Of a stretch of 64,000 bases of DNA, positions 1-8,994 are shown one piece after another. The notes below the pieces were generated by a model that was not told where the DNA came from, searched no databases, and worked only from the letters and a program-made list of their open reading frames with translations. Position 1 is the first letter of the stretch. The number at the start of each line of letters is the position of its first letter. The translations under genes were made by a program, and so were the position numbers. The stretch comes from Cognatundibacterium rivi (GTDB taxonomy: Bacteria > Pseudomonadota > Gammaproteobacteria > Burkholderiales > Burkholderiaceae_D): assembly GCF_018139565.1 (NCBI RefSeq), contig NZ_JAGSPK010000006.1:248001-312000 (forward strand). The letters run 5' to 3'.

Positions 1-311
1 CCTTGCAGACAGAATTTGTCGCTGAATGGAATCCCGGTTTTCCGACGCAGCGCATGTGTGCGTTCGGTGTGAATGGAAAGCCGACATTCTGGATCATCGA
101 AACCAAAGAAAAATCGACGCCACGGCATGTTGCCTTCAGCGCTGCCTCGCGCGATGCGGTCGATCAGTTTTATGCAGAGGCGCTGACGCACGGCGGCAAA
201 GATAACGGACAACCCGGCCTGCGTCCGCATTATCATGCCGATTACTACGGTGCTTTCACGATAGATCCTGATGGGAATAATGTCGAAGCCGTGTGCCATG
301 CACCGCTGTGA
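1..311 (+). CDS. VOC (glyoxalase/bleomycin-resistance fold) protein, 5' truncated by window edge
   Basis: C-terminal part of a vicinal oxygen chelate family protein. The visible ~102 residues contain the typical second half of the fold: a strand ending HVAFSA, a helix (RDAVDQFYAEAL), then HYHADYYGAFTIDPDGNNVEAVCH, the conserved ending of small single-domain VOC enzymes. Such proteins usually run about 125 residues and begin with a strand-helix unit (MIDHxxxxV...) that is missing here, so the gene starts upstream of the window; the TTG at position 3 is probably not the real start. It is followed 21 bp later by another VOC gene on the same strand. The substrate cannot be inferred. Confidence 0.85.
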   Translation, partial: LQTEFVAEWNPGFPTQRMCAFGVNGKPTFWIIETKEKSTPRHVAFSAASRDAVDQFYAEALTHGGKDNGQPGLRPHYHADYYGAFTIDPDGNNVEAVCHAPL

Positions 312-332
312 AACAGGCAGTAAAGGAATAAA

Positions 333-743
333 ATGATTTCACAAAAAGCAGTGCTGCGGGTGGCGCGACCCACCGATCATCTGAGTGTGATCACCAAAAT
401 GTATATCGACGGCCTGGGGTTTGTTTTGCTGAGCCAGTTTGCCGATCACGATGGCATTGACGGTGCAATCATCGGCCATCCCCAGCACAGCTATCATCTG
501 GAATTTACTCAGCATGCCAGCTCGCATGCCGACTCGTATGCATGTAAGGCACCGAGCCCGGATCATTTGCTGGTTTTTTATCTGCCTGATGAGGCAGAAT
601 GGCAGCATGCCTGCGAGTGCATGCAACAAGCTGGCTTTTTGCCGGTGCGATCGGCGAATCCTTTCTGGGATGTGGCCGGTAAGACGTTTGAAGATGTTGA
701 TGGCTACAGGGTGGTGTTACAACATCGCGCATGGACTTTGTGA
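333..743 (+). CDS. VOC family protein
   Basis: 136-residue protein with the VOC fold: VLRVARPTDHLSVITKMYIDGLGF is the first beta-alpha unit and FEDVDGYRVVLQH is the conserved closing strand (DPDG/DVDG followed by a metal-ligand-like residue). An AAGGAA ribosome binding site lies just before the ATG. It lies between another VOC gene and phnM on the same strand and may be co-transcribed with them, though 97 bp separate it from phnM. VOC proteins include glyoxalases, dioxygenases and antibiotic-binding proteins; nothing here identifies the substrate. Confidence 0.85.
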   Translation: MISQKAVLRVARPTDHLSVITKMYIDGLGFVLLSQFADHDGIDGAIIGHPQHSYHLEFTQHASSHADSYACKAPSPDHLLVFYLPDEAEWQHACECMQQAGFLPVRSANPFWDVAGKTFEDVDGYRVVLQHRAWTL

Positions 744-839
744 CGATCTGATCGCCGCAGCAAAAATCGCAGACACAACCGGTATTTTTTCTCCCGGATT
801 TTTCAGATTGTTCACCGCTTTTCAAGGATGTAGTACTTC

Positions 840-1994
840 ATGAATTTTGCTTCGCATACAGCGTTCTCTATCCGCAACGCGCGTGTCGTCACGGCGGATC
901 AGGTGCTGACTGGCGGTATCGTCGTCAGTCACGGGCGTATTGATGATGTTAATTCAGGCGCGGCAATGCTGACCGGGGCTGACTGGGAGGGTGATTATCT
1001 GTTACCCGGTCTGGTGGAATTACATACCGATAATTTAGAAAAGCATTTAATGCCGCGCCCGAAAGTGAGTTGGCCGGTGCTGCCCGCCATCATCGCGCAT
1101 GACGCACAGATCGCCTGTTCCGGTATCACGACAGTGCTGGATGCGATCGCTATCGGCGATATCGACCCCGACAGCGTGCGTACTCAAATGATGCAGGCCT
1201 GCGTACAAGGACTGGCCGGTGCCAGGCAGGCGGGCGTACTGCGCACCGATCATTTTTTGCATCTGCGGCTGGAGCTGGCAGAGGCGCGTTTGCTGGAATT
1301 ATTCACACCGTTTTTAAATGACGAACACTTGCGGCTGGTGTCGCTGATGGATCACACGCCGGGGCAACGACAATGGACCGACCTTGAACATTACCGCGTC
1401 TACGTCACCGGTAAACGCGGCTGGACGCACCAGAAAGTCGATCAGATGCTGGAAGTGCTGAGCGATCGCCAGCAGCAGTATGCAGAACAAAACCGGGCGC
1501 AGATCGTCAGGCTATGCCGCACACAGGCGCATGGTATTCCGCTGGCGACGCATGACGACACCACCCATACCCACGTACTTGAAGGCGTGCGCGACGGCGT
1601 GACGATTTCTGAATTTCCAACCACGCTGGCGGCCGCACAGTTTGCGCATCAGCACGGCTTATCCATCGTCATGGGCGCACCGAACCGGGTGCGTGGCGGC
1701 TCGCATTCCGGCAACGTCTCTGCGAGTGAATTAGCGCGCCATGATTTGCTCGATATTCTGTCGTCAGATTATGTTCCCGCCAGCTTGCTGCACGCCGCTT
1801 TTTTATTGCAGGAAGATGGTTACTCTTTGCCGAAAGCCGTCTCCACCGTCAGCCTGCAACCCGCACGGCAGATAGGTTTGCAGGATCGCGGTCAGATCGC
1901 CCCCGGCCTGCGCGCCGATTTTATCCGCGTCCGCATCGTTGAAGGTATTCCTGTTGTGATGGGCGTCTGGAGGCAAGGTCTGCAGATCGCGTGA
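840..1994 (+). CDS. phnM: PhnM-like alpha-D-ribose 1-methylphosphonate 5-triphosphate diphosphatase
   Basis: 384-residue amidohydrolase-superfamily protein. In the carbon-phosphorus lyase pathway PhnM hydrolyses ribose-1-methylphosphonate 5-triphosphate to the 5-phosphate plus pyrophosphate. Diagnostic features seen: LLPGLVELHTDNLEKHLMPRP near residue 55-75 (metal-binding HxD and the N-E-K-H stretch specific to PhnM), DHTPGQRQW near 175, THDDTT near 240, and GAPNRVRGGSHSGNVSA near 285. The length matches the family. AAGGA precedes the ATG. No other phn gene follows; the next gene is an unrelated binding protein, so either the other phn genes are upstream of the window or this is an isolated copy. 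Confidence 0.93.
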   Translation: MNFASHTAFSIRNARVVTADQVLTGGIVVSHGRIDDVNSGAAMLTGADWEGDYLLPGLVELHTDNLEKHLMPRPKVSWPVLPAIIAHDAQIACSGITTVLDAIAIGDIDPDSVRTQMMQACVQGLAGARQAGVLRTDHFLHLRLELAEARLLELFTPFLNDEHLRLVSLMDHTPGQRQWTDLEHYRVYVTGKRGWTHQKVDQMLEVLSDRQQQYAEQNRAQIVRLCRTQAHGIPLATHDDTTHTHVLEGVRDGVTISEFPTTLAAAQFAHQHGLSIVMGAPNRVRGGSHSGNVSASELARHDLLDILSSDYVPASLLHAAFLLQEDGYSLPKAVSTVSLQPARQIGLQDRGQIAPGLRADFIRVRIVEGIPVVMGVWRQGLQIA

Positions 1995-2397
1995 GTTTGC
2001 CTTACCCTCTTGCACGTCATTTTCAGGCTGTATTCTTCTCATGCCTACCGCTCGACGAGCGCTGTTTCCGAACTGGATATAGCATTCATCAGAGTGTCAA
2101 CAAAGTGTGAAATTACAACACTTGAGCAACTATTTTGCACTGATAAAAATGTCTGTATCGCTAACTAATTCTGGGTAGTCTGCCAAGCTTTACTCAGGCA
2201 TACGTATTGATACGTATTGCATTGCGGAAATTTTATGCGATTGATTTATGTTGGAAATCAAGAAGCCACTTTGTTTTTTAATTTATATTTCCAATTGACA
2301 ACTATATGGTGCGCGGTTACGTTCTCAGCACGAGAAAATCTGCCCTGCTATTTGCGGTGTCAACCTGCCGGGGTGTTTAATAAAATTGGAGATAAAA
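1995..2397. other. 403-bp intergenic region, AT-rich
   Basis: No convincing gene. The stretch is visibly richer in A and T than its neighbours from about 2090 on, as expected for a promoter region of the binding-protein gene at 2398. A 10-bp near-perfect tandem duplication (TACGTATTGA/TACGTATTGC) lies at 2201-2220. No strong terminator hairpin for phnM was found. Confidence 0.5.
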
Positions 2398-3591
2398 ATG
2401 CGCATTCGTTCGCTACTGAGTAGTCTTGTATTGTGCCTGTGCGGCGCAGCATACGCGGAGGAGCCGCCGATCAGGATCGGGGTCATCGGCCCGTTCACCG
2501 GCAAATCATCAACCGATATGGGTGAGAGCATGCGCGGTGGTGCGCGTGTATTTCAGGCTGATCTGAATCAGATTGGTGGCGTACTCGGGCGCAAAATCGA
2601 ACTTGTCGAACGCGATGACCAGGCCAAGCCAGAGCTGGGTGTGGCGATGGCAAAAGAGTTGATAGAAAAAGAAAAAGTGGTAGCGGTGGTTGGTTTTGCG
2701 AATACGGGTGTTGCGCTGCAGGCGGCAAAAGTATTTCAGGATGCAAAAATTCCGCTGATCGTCAGCGTTGCGACAGGCGCTGGTTTAAGCAAATTCATGC
2801 CGCCAGCGGTTCCGCACAGTTATGTGTTCCGTTTATCAGCCAGCGACAGTATCCAGCCGGTTGCGATGCTGCATGATGTGGTTGATAAACGTAAGCTGAC
2901 GCAGATTGCCATTCTGCATGACGACACGCCTTATGGTCAGTTCGGTAAAGATAATCTGGTTGCTGAGCTGCAAAAACGCAAGCTGGCACCAGTCAGCGTG
3001 CAGAGTGTGAAAATCGGTGAGCAGGATATGACCAGCCAGATGACGCAGGCGAAGCAGGCTGGTGCGCAGGTCATTATCTTGTATTGCCTGTCTTCGGAAG
3101 CAGCAGCGGCCGCCAATAGTATGAGCAAGGCAAAAGTCAATCTGCCATTGGTTGGCAGCTGGATTTTGTCGCAAAAGAGTTTTGCCGATACTGCCGGTAG
3201 CAATGCCGAAGGCGCTCGTATGCCAGTGACATTTATCGAGAGTGATTCCACTCGCAGCAGTAGTTTTTCTTTATCTTATCTGCGTTTGAATAATGCCAAA
3301 ATTATTACTTCCGCTGTAGCTGCGGCGCAGACCTATGATGCCCTGCGTTTGCTGAGTCTGGCGATCATGCAGGCGAATTCAACCGAGTCGGAAAAGATCA
3401 AAGAAGCGCTGGAAGACATGAAATACGAAGCCACCTCGACGGTCGTGACACGCTATAAAAAGCCGTATTCAAAAGCAGATCATGAAGCGATTACGCAATC
3501 AATGGTCGTTATGGGCGAAATTCGTAAGGGTAAAGTGTCGTATGCATATAAAGAGGATGCCAGCAGCGGTCTGATTGTGCGTACTAAATAA
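2398..3591 (+). CDS. ABC transporter substrate-binding protein (branched-chain amino acid/LivK type)
   Basis: 397-residue periplasmic type I binding protein. A signal peptide (MRIRSLLSSLVLCLCGAAYA, cleavage after AYA) is followed by IRIGVIGPFTGKSSTDMGESMRGGARVFQADLNQIGGVLGRKIELVERDD, the standard opening of the Leu/Ile/Val-binding family, and later by VVAVVGFANTGVALQAAKVF and a hinge-region DDTPYGQFGKDNL. ATG 2398 is chosen over an in-frame TTG 12 bp earlier because GGAG sits 6 bp before the ATG. No permease or ATPase genes are adjacent, so it either works with a transporter elsewhere or has a sensory role. The ligand is unknown. Confidence 0.88.
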   Translation: MRIRSLLSSLVLCLCGAAYAEEPPIRIGVIGPFTGKSSTDMGESMRGGARVFQADLNQIGGVLGRKIELVERDDQAKPELGVAMAKELIEKEKVVAVVGFANTGVALQAAKVFQDAKIPLIVSVATGAGLSKFMPPAVPHSYVFRLSASDSIQPVAMLHDVVDKRKLTQIAILHDDTPYGQFGKDNLVAELQKRKLAPVSVQSVKIGEQDMTSQMTQAKQAGAQVIILYCLSSEAAAAANSMSKAKVNLPLVGSWILSQKSFADTAGSNAEGARMPVTFIESDSTRSSSFSLSYLRLNNAKIITSAVAAAQTYDALRLLSLAIMQANSTESEKIKEALEDMKYEATSTVVTRYKKPYSKADHEAITQSMVVMGEIRKGKVSYAYKEDASSGLIVRTK

Positions 3592-3632
3592 TTCAGAAAG
3601 CGCCTGACTTTTCTGCAAAGGCAGCAGGCAGC

Positions 3633-5060
3633 TTACTTTTCGGTCGTTTTAACAACCGTCACAGTACAGGCTGCCTCTGCCACGACCTGCGCGGAGACAC
3701 TACCCAGATAGCGTCGCAGAGCAGACGTGCCGCGCGAGCCGATGATGATGTGATCGACATCGTTGTTGTGCGCATATTCAATGATCGCACCTGCCGGGTC
3801 CGGTGCCTCAATCACGTGAAACGTAATTTTGTCCGCGCTGATATTCAACGGTCTGGCCCAGTGTTTGAGATCAACCAGTTGTTTAACGTGGATGTTTTCG
3901 CCCTGTTTGATCAGGCTGTCATCCATTCCTATGCGGCTGGTTTTGCGTATGGTCAGGCAGGCCAGCCTTGCGCCGGGTTCGGTCTGCAGCATTCGCCGCG
4001 TGATATTTCTCAGATTTTCTGCCAGTGCTTCGGAGCCGCGGGTCAGATCCAGCGCGGCAACGATGATCGGTGCCTTGGCTAATTGTTCCGAAATACTGTG
4101 TTGCAAGACCGGTTCTATGCCTGAGGCTTTCAGGCGGCGTTTGATTACAGACAGATAGCCATCTTGTTGCGCTTTTTCTGCGCGCTCGGTCAGCGTCAGT
4201 TGTTCAGGATACTGCAGCAAAAACGCTAACTGTGAGGCCGTGTCAAAGCGCGCCGCCGGTTCTACTTCCAGACAACGCAGAATAATTTCCTGCAACCAGG
4301 TCGGGATATCGGCGCGGTGGCTGCGCGGTGGAATCGGGTCGCGGTATAAGCGTTTCTTTAAACCTGAAACAGAGGTCGGATGACCGAAAGGCCGTTCGCC
4401 CGTCGCCAGATGGTAGAGTAAAACCCCGAGTGAAAATAAGTCGCTGCGCGGTTCATTGCGTACACCCAGCACTTGTTCCGGTGAGATATACGGCCCCGTG
4501 CCCATAGGCAGGCGAAACTCTTCATCCAGCAGATCAGGCAGGCGATCATGCCGCGATAAACCAAAATCGATCAGCACCGCCACACCGTCGCGGAACATGA
4601 TGTTGCTTGGTTTGATATCGAGATGAATCACATTTTGCCGGTGTAAATCCTGTAAAGCATTCGCGACTTTAATACCGATCGTGACGACTTCGCTGATCGG
4701 TAACGGCGCTTGCTCAAAACGACTGCGTAAGGATTCGCCTGCAATCTGTTCCATCACGATATACGGCTGCGCATCAAAATCACCGGAGCCGAAAAACCGC
4801 GGCACGTGTACACCTTTGAGCTTAGGTATGATCATCTGTTCGACTTCAAACGCGACGATGGCGGTCGGGTCATCAGAAGAATACAGCAGCGGCACTTTCA
4901 TGATCAATGGCGGTACACCGTTTTCCAGCCCCGGCTTACCCACATGACGCTGGCGCAAATCGGTGACGCGCCAGAGTGCAGCCATACCGCCGGTATGTAA
5001 TTTTTCTTCTAAGCGGTAGCCATCAAATTCCATTCCGGCCTGCAGGCTGTGCGGGCTCAT
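3633..5060 (-). CDS. Bifunctional serine/threonine protein kinase / universal stress protein
   Basis: 475-residue fusion. Residues ~12-275 form a Hanks-type kinase: glycine loop HTGGMA (22-27), ATP lysine K55, helix-C glutamate near 72-74, catalytic loop HLDIKPSN (146-153, D148), DFG at 165-167, and SPEQV in the activation segment. The catalytic-loop arginine (HRD) is leucine, making this a non-RD kinase. From about residue 330 a UspA domain begins (IIVAALDL...), ending with the nucleotide-binding GSRG...GSVS motif and a VTVVK strand. No transmembrane segment is apparent, so it should be cytoplasmic. A metallophosphoesterase gene ends one base upstream of its start, so the pair is almost certainly one transcript. 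Substrates are unknown. Confidence 0.93.
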   Translation of the reverse strand: MSPHSLQAGMEFDGYRLEEKLHTGGMAALWRVTDLRQRHVGKPGLENGVPPLIMKVPLLYSSDDPTAIVAFEVEQMIIPKLKGVHVPRFFGSGDFDAQPYIVMEQIAGESLRSRFEQAPLPISEVVTIGIKVANALQDLHRQNVIHLDIKPSNIMFRDGVAVLIDFGLSRHDRLPDLLDEEFRLPMGTGPYISPEQVLGVRNEPRSDLFSLGVLLYHLATGERPFGHPTSVSGLKKRLYRDPIPPRSHRADIPTWLQEIILRCLEVEPAARFDTASQLAFLLQYPEQLTLTERAEKAQQDGYLSVIKRRLKASGIEPVLQHSISEQLAKAPIIVAALDLTRGSEALAENLRNITRRMLQTEPGARLACLTIRKTSRIGMDDSLIKQGENIHVKQLVDLKHWARPLNISADKITFHVIEAPDPAGAIIEYAHNNDVDHIIIGSRGTSALRRYLGSVSAQVVAEAACTVTVVKTTEK

Positions 5061-5061
5061 C

Positions 5062-5805
5062 TTAATTTCCTGTCAGCAGACGGGATGCCAGCGCAGGTGG
5101 CAGACCCGCACGCAGAATTTTTGCCGAAGCGGTTTCGTGATCGTAAGGAACACGGTAATAGGTCAGCTCCAGCGTCTCGGTATCAAAGGTCGCGTAACAT
5201 GCCGCAGGGTTACCGTCACGCGGTTGGCCGACGGACCCGGGAATAACCAGCCAGCGTCGTTGCTTGCTGAGCGGTATGCCATTTTCCGGCGTTGGCAGAA
5301 ATTCCCCGGTTTTTCCGGTCAGCGTCATGTGATACAGCGTCGGTATATGCATGTGCCCGCAAAAGGTGATCGCTGCTTTCGACGCATGCATGCTGCGCAT
5401 GGCTTCCATCACGCCATCGATGTATTCCCATTTTTCCGGCGCCCAGGCATTGGCGTGGACTAACAGCAGATCTTGTAATTCAATCCGGTAGGGCAGCTTT
5501 GCAATGAAATCGATTTGTGCCGGACTCAACTGAGCACGCGTCCATTCAATCGCCTGACGCGCGGTTGGATTCATGCCTTGTTTATCTTCCTGCAGAATCG
5601 CGACGTCGTGGTTGCCCATCAGAACGTAAGCGCCTTTGCTGACATAGTCCATCACAGTCTGCACGACCCAGGCAGGATCAGCACCGTAGCCTATCAGGTC
5701 ACCAAGGAAAGCATAGCGCGTTACGTTTTGTTGTTCTGCATGTGCCAGACATGCGGCAAATGCTTCGCGGTTCGCATGCAGGTCGGTCATCAGCGCGAGC
5801 AGCAT
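5062..5805 (-). CDS. Metallophosphoesterase (calcineurin-like, YfcE/ApaH fold)
   Basis: 247-residue calcineurin-like phosphoesterase. The five metal-site motifs are visible: TDLHAN (D-x-H type) at 6-11, GDLIGYGADP, GNHD, VHAN and GHMHIP. Start chosen at 5805, where GGAAGAG lies just upstream and the product begins directly with the first beta-strand (MLLALMTDLHAN); an upstream in-frame ATG at 5844 would add 13 residues unlike the family. The gene runs directly into the kinase-USP gene (one base between stop and next ATG). A natural inference is that the enzyme counteracts or modulates the kinase, but metallophosphoesterases of this class also hydrolyse cyclic or dinucleotide substrates, so the partner is not proven. 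Confidence 0.9.
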   Translation of the reverse strand: MLLALMTDLHANREAFAACLAHAEQQNVTRYAFLGDLIGYGADPAWVVQTVMDYVSKGAYVLMGNHDVAILQEDKQGMNPTARQAIEWTRAQLSPAQIDFIAKLPYRIELQDLLLVHANAWAPEKWEYIDGVMEAMRSMHASKAAITFCGHMHIPTLYHMTLTGKTGEFLPTPENGIPLSKQRRWLVIPGSVGQPRDGNPAACYATFDTETLELTYYRVPYDHETASAKILRAGLPPALASRLLTGN

Positions 5806-6008
5806 AGGTCTCTTCCATTTATATAATTGTGAGGACTGACGCAAAACCGCCTCAGCGGTGTTGTGGCTTCTGGCCGTACTATTCGTACTGTCTTCGTCGC
5901 CATTCCTTGCCGGGGCAACTTTGCGTAAGTCCTGTTAGTTTTATCTGTCTTGCGGCTATCATTTTAAGTTAGCTGGCTAACGGCCAGCTTACAAGCATAT
6001 TTTTAAGC

Positions 6009-6728
6009 TTATTTGGGTAATGATGCCTGATATTGATGATAGCCGCGTGCACGCAATTCGCAGGCCGGGCAGGTACCGCAACCATGACCCCAGTCGTGCA
6101 ATTGACCACGTTCACCGAGATAGCAGGTATGGGTATCGGCGCGGATCAGATCAATCAGGTTGCTACCGCCGAGCTGTCCCGCAAGTTCCCAGGTTTGCGC
6201 TTTATCTATCCACATCAGTGGTGTTTCCAGTTTGAGGTGGGTTGCCATGCCCAGATTCAGCGCAACCTGAAGAGCTTTCATCGTGTCATCGCGACAATCC
6301 GGATAACCGGAAAAATCGGTTTCGCACATGCCGCCCACCAGTACATTCAAGTCGCGGCGATAGGCGAGCGTGGCCGCTACCATCATGAACATCAGATTGC
6401 GCCCCGGTACGAAGGTATTCGGCAAGCCATTGGCCTGCATTTCGATGGCGATATTTTCCGTCATCGCCGTATGGGATAATTGCGAAATCAGTGACAGATC
6501 TATCATGTGATCTTCGCCCAGCCGCGCTTGCCATTCTGGTGAGAAACTGCGGATTTTTTCCAATAAGGTCGGACGTACCGTCAACTCGATGGCATGGCGT
6601 TGCCCATAATCGAAACCGATGGTTTCCACGTGGGCATAACGCGACAATGCCCATACGAGACAAGTGGTAGAGTCTTGCCCGCCGCTGAACAACACCAGCG
6701 CACGATCGTTATTACTAAATTTATTCAT
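6009..6728 (-). CDS. queC: 7-cyano-7-deazaguanine (preQ0) synthase QueC
   Basis: 239-residue ATP-dependent enzyme that converts 7-carboxy-7-deazaguanine to preQ0 in queuosine biosynthesis. [19 protein letters not shown] is the PP-loop nucleotide-binding motif (SGGxDS) at residues ~11-25; VPGRNLMF and [16 protein letters not shown] are family motifs; the C-terminal cysteines (HTCYLGERG...[15 protein letters not shown]) form the zinc site. ATG 6728 is preferred because it opens just before the PP-loop strand; an in-frame ATG at 6782 would add 18 residues. Neither has a strong ribosome binding site. It is transcribed divergently from the flippase gene at 6831. No other queuosine genes are adjacent. 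Confidence 0.94.
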   Translation of the reverse strand: MNKFSNNDRALVLFSGGQDSTTCLVWALSRYAHVETIGFDYGQRHAIELTVRPTLLEKIRSFSPEWQARLGEDHMIDLSLISQLSHTAMTENIAIEMQANGLPNTFVPGRNLMFMMVAATLAYRRDLNVLVGGMCETDFSGYPDCRDDTMKALQVALNLGMATHLKLETPLMWIDKAQTWELAGQLGGSNLIDLIRADTHTCYLGERGQLHDWGHGCGTCPACELRARGYHQYQASLPK

Positions 6729-6830
6729 TTTGCAAACTAAAATAAGGATGGATGAAGCAGGGAGAAACCCTTTGTACTTCATTCTGTCATGATGGTAAGG
6801 TTCGTGTGAGATGAATGTTATCGCAAGCCC

Positions 6831-8129
6831 ATGAGTTTTCCTAAAAAATTTCTATCCTCTTCGTTTTTGTCGGTCATCGATCAGGGCATGCTGAGTGCCC
6901 TGAACTTCTGCATTGGCGCTCTGCTGATCCGCCTGGTAGATAAAGACGATTATGGTCTGTATGGTCAGTTATACGCGGGCGGACTGCTGGCGGGTCTGAT
7001 CGTTGATTCATGGATCGCCGGGCCGTTGACGACGGTTGCCAGTGCGGTGCATGAAAATACCCGCAAACTTTTGTTGCGCCGTTACTGGCAGCGGCAGATA
7101 TTCTGGACCGTGGCGATGGGTTTAGCCGCGTTTCTGATCGTCGAATTTGTCCCGGCCGCCACGCATCATAGTAATAAAGGCTGGTTAATGGCGGGCGCGT
7201 TCGGCCTCTATGTGATCGGCAATGGCCTGCGTGAATACGGTCGCACTGTCGGCTTTATACAATCCGATATTCACAGCGTCTTGCGGCAGGATCTGGTGTA
7301 TGTCGCGGCGGTGTTGGCGGGGATGCTCAGTTTATATTTATTTGAAGTGATCGATGTTGCCCATGTCTTTATCGTGCTGGCCGCATCCTCATTTCTGTGC
7401 GCGCTGTTTGGTCGCCATCGCATCATGGATCGTACGGCAACGCAGGTCAGTCAGGTTGATGCGGAAGACGCTGATATTTTGCATGAACATCAGGAAACCA
7501 TACGCGGCCATGGTCGTTGGGCGGTACTGGGCGTCATCGTTGGTTGGCTGTCGAATTACAGTTACGTCTATCTTTCCGGTGCATGGCTGGGGCTGGCCGC
7601 GATTGCCGACTTGAATGCATCGCGTTTGTTGCTGATGCCCATTCCGTTGGCAGTGGCAGCCTGGTCCCGGGTCGCACGACCAGAAGCGAGTCGTCTGATG
7701 GCAGAACATAACTGGAGCGGCCTGCGCAAGCTGACCATCGTTTCTATCTTAGGCATCGAACTCGTTGTGTTTGCGTATGTGGGCGCGATGTTGCTGACTT
7801 TGCCGTGGCTGGAAGCGTATGTGATCGGTAGCAAATACAGCGGCCTCGGCCCTTTGATTATGCTGTGGGGCGGCTATTTCGCAATCAATTCTGTACGCAC
7901 GATAGGAACGTCATGGCTGATGAGCGGCGGCGCTTTCCGCTCTATGTTTTTTCTGGGAACGGTCACCTTGATACTGGTGGTGCTGATTACCTATCAGGCG
8001 ATTCCGTATTGGGGCGCTGCCGGTGCGATCTTTGCGCTGATCGCTGTTGAGTTGTTTGAAATGGTGGTGGTCTGGAAATATATTTTGCCTGCTTTACAGA
8101 AGCGCCCTAAGCCACAATTGCCCGCATAA
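6831..8129 (+). CDS. Polysaccharide flippase-like membrane protein (MOP superfamily)
   Basis: 432-residue integral membrane protein with about 12 predicted hydrophobic segments, starting [40 protein letters not shown], the typical N-terminus of Wzx/RfbX-type oligosaccharide translocases (short cytoplasmic start, TM1, then DYGxYG). The C-terminal half has further TM pairs and ends in a short basic tail. It sits alone between queC and DUF3108 genes with no glycosyltransferases nearby, so it may serve an unlinked exopolysaccharide or cell-wall glycan pathway. The exact substrate is not inferable. Confidence 0.8.
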   Translation: MSFPKKFLSSSFLSVIDQGMLSALNFCIGALLIRLVDKDDYGLYGQLYAGGLLAGLIVDSWIAGPLTTVASAVHENTRKLLLRRYWQRQIFWTVAMGLAAFLIVEFVPAATHHSNKGWLMAGAFGLYVIGNGLREYGRTVGFIQSDIHSVLRQDLVYVAAVLAGMLSLYLFEVIDVAHVFIVLAASSFLCALFGRHRIMDRTATQVSQVDAEDADILHEHQETIRGHGRWAVLGVIVGWLSNYSYVYLSGAWLGLAAIADLNASRLLLMPIPLAVAAWSRVARPEASRLMAEHNWSGLRKLTIVSILGIELVVFAYVGAMLLTLPWLEAYVIGSKYSGLGPLIMLWGGYFAINSVRTIGTSWLMSGGAFRSMFFLGTVTLILVVLITYQAIPYWGAAGAIFALIAVELFEMVVVWKYILPALQKRPKPQLPA

Positions 8130-8237
8130 AAAGATACGTGGTTGCGGTTTTTGTCCTTGTTTAAGGCATTTCATGACCGGCTGGAGACCCAATAAATACG
8201 CGGGGTTCCAGCGGTCATTCCGGCCATACTCTTCGCC

Positions 8238-8993
8238 TTATTTCTTCACGCTTTCTATGATCTGATCAACATAGTCGCCATCCGCATCGCTGAATTTCAG
8301 ACGTACCGGATACCAGTCCAGCGCGGGTGCGAGCCAGATATCGAGCGCCTGATCTTTAGAATCCGGCGGCGGTGCTTTACTGATATGAATCGTGGCGAAT
8401 TCACCCAGCGGCGTGCTGGTTTTTTCACTTGCCAGCACTTTGAAACTCCAGGGCTCGGCATCGCGACGTCCGGCGACAAACATTTTCCATTCGCTGCCCG
8501 GTTTGAACTTATCACCAGCGGCACGCGCATACGCAATCAGTTGCCAGGTGGCGCTCGTTCTGTCTTGCTCGCCGCCTTTCAGCGTGTAGGTTTCATCTGA
8601 TGCGGTAAAGCGCAGGGTTTTGCTATCGTGCTCGAAGCTGGTAATCGTTTCAGGTTTGCGAAAACGTTTCTCGACAAATTTTTCCGGCGCCAGACCGTAA
8701 TCACTGATATGGCCCTGACTGCTGGCATCGAGGATTTTACCGACCAGCATTGCACGCGTTTCCGTCACGATGCTGAATTTTTTGTCGCTGACTTCCCATT
8801 TGACAGTCGCTGCTCCACCCAAAGGAATGCCGCTTTGCTTTGCCTTGATGGTGTAAGACAGCTCGGCCGCCGGTGGCAGATTAAAGGCCATCTTATTGAA
8901 GTGTTCCGTCGTGCCTGCGTTTGCCAGCGTGGTGCCCAGCGCCGCGTAGATAAGTACAGAGGTGATCAGACGAAGAGAAAAAGGGTGGGCCAT
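8238..8993 (-). CDS. DUF3108 domain-containing exported protein
   Basis: 251 residues. A signal peptide (MAHPFSLRLITSVLIYAALGTTLANAG) is followed by a DUF3108 domain: LPPAAELSYTIKAKQSGIPLGGAATVKWEVSDKKFSIVTETRA, then APEKFVEKRFRKPET, DRTSATWQLIAYARAAGDKFKPGSEWKMFVAGRRDAEPW, and the closing IWLAPALDWYPVRLKFSDADGDYVDQIIE. It follows a second DUF3108 gene (stop at 8995) with almost no gap, so translation is probably coupled and the two are likely paralogues from a tandem duplication. DUF3108 proteins are beta-rich periplasmic proteins of unknown function. Confidence 0.85.
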   Translation of the reverse strand: MAHPFSLRLITSVLIYAALGTTLANAGTTEHFNKMAFNLPPAAELSYTIKAKQSGIPLGGAATVKWEVSDKKFSIVTETRAMLVGKILDASSQGHISDYGLAPEKFVEKRFRKPETITSFEHDSKTLRFTASDETYTLKGGEQDRTSATWQLIAYARAAGDKFKPGSEWKMFVAGRRDAEPWSFKVLASEKTSTPLGEFATIHISKAPPPDSKDQALDIWLAPALDWYPVRLKFSDADGDYVDQIIESVKK

Positions 8994-8994
8994 A

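Noticed and set aside
2217-2423. 68-residue plus-strand frame before the binding protein
   Set aside because: No ribosome binding site, overlaps the well-supported start at 2398 in another frame, no recognisable sequence.
6729-6830. Possible preQ1/preQ0 riboswitch in front of queC
   Set aside because: The 102-bp divergent region shows no recognisable conserved stem-loop plus A-rich tail ending at a ribosome binding site.
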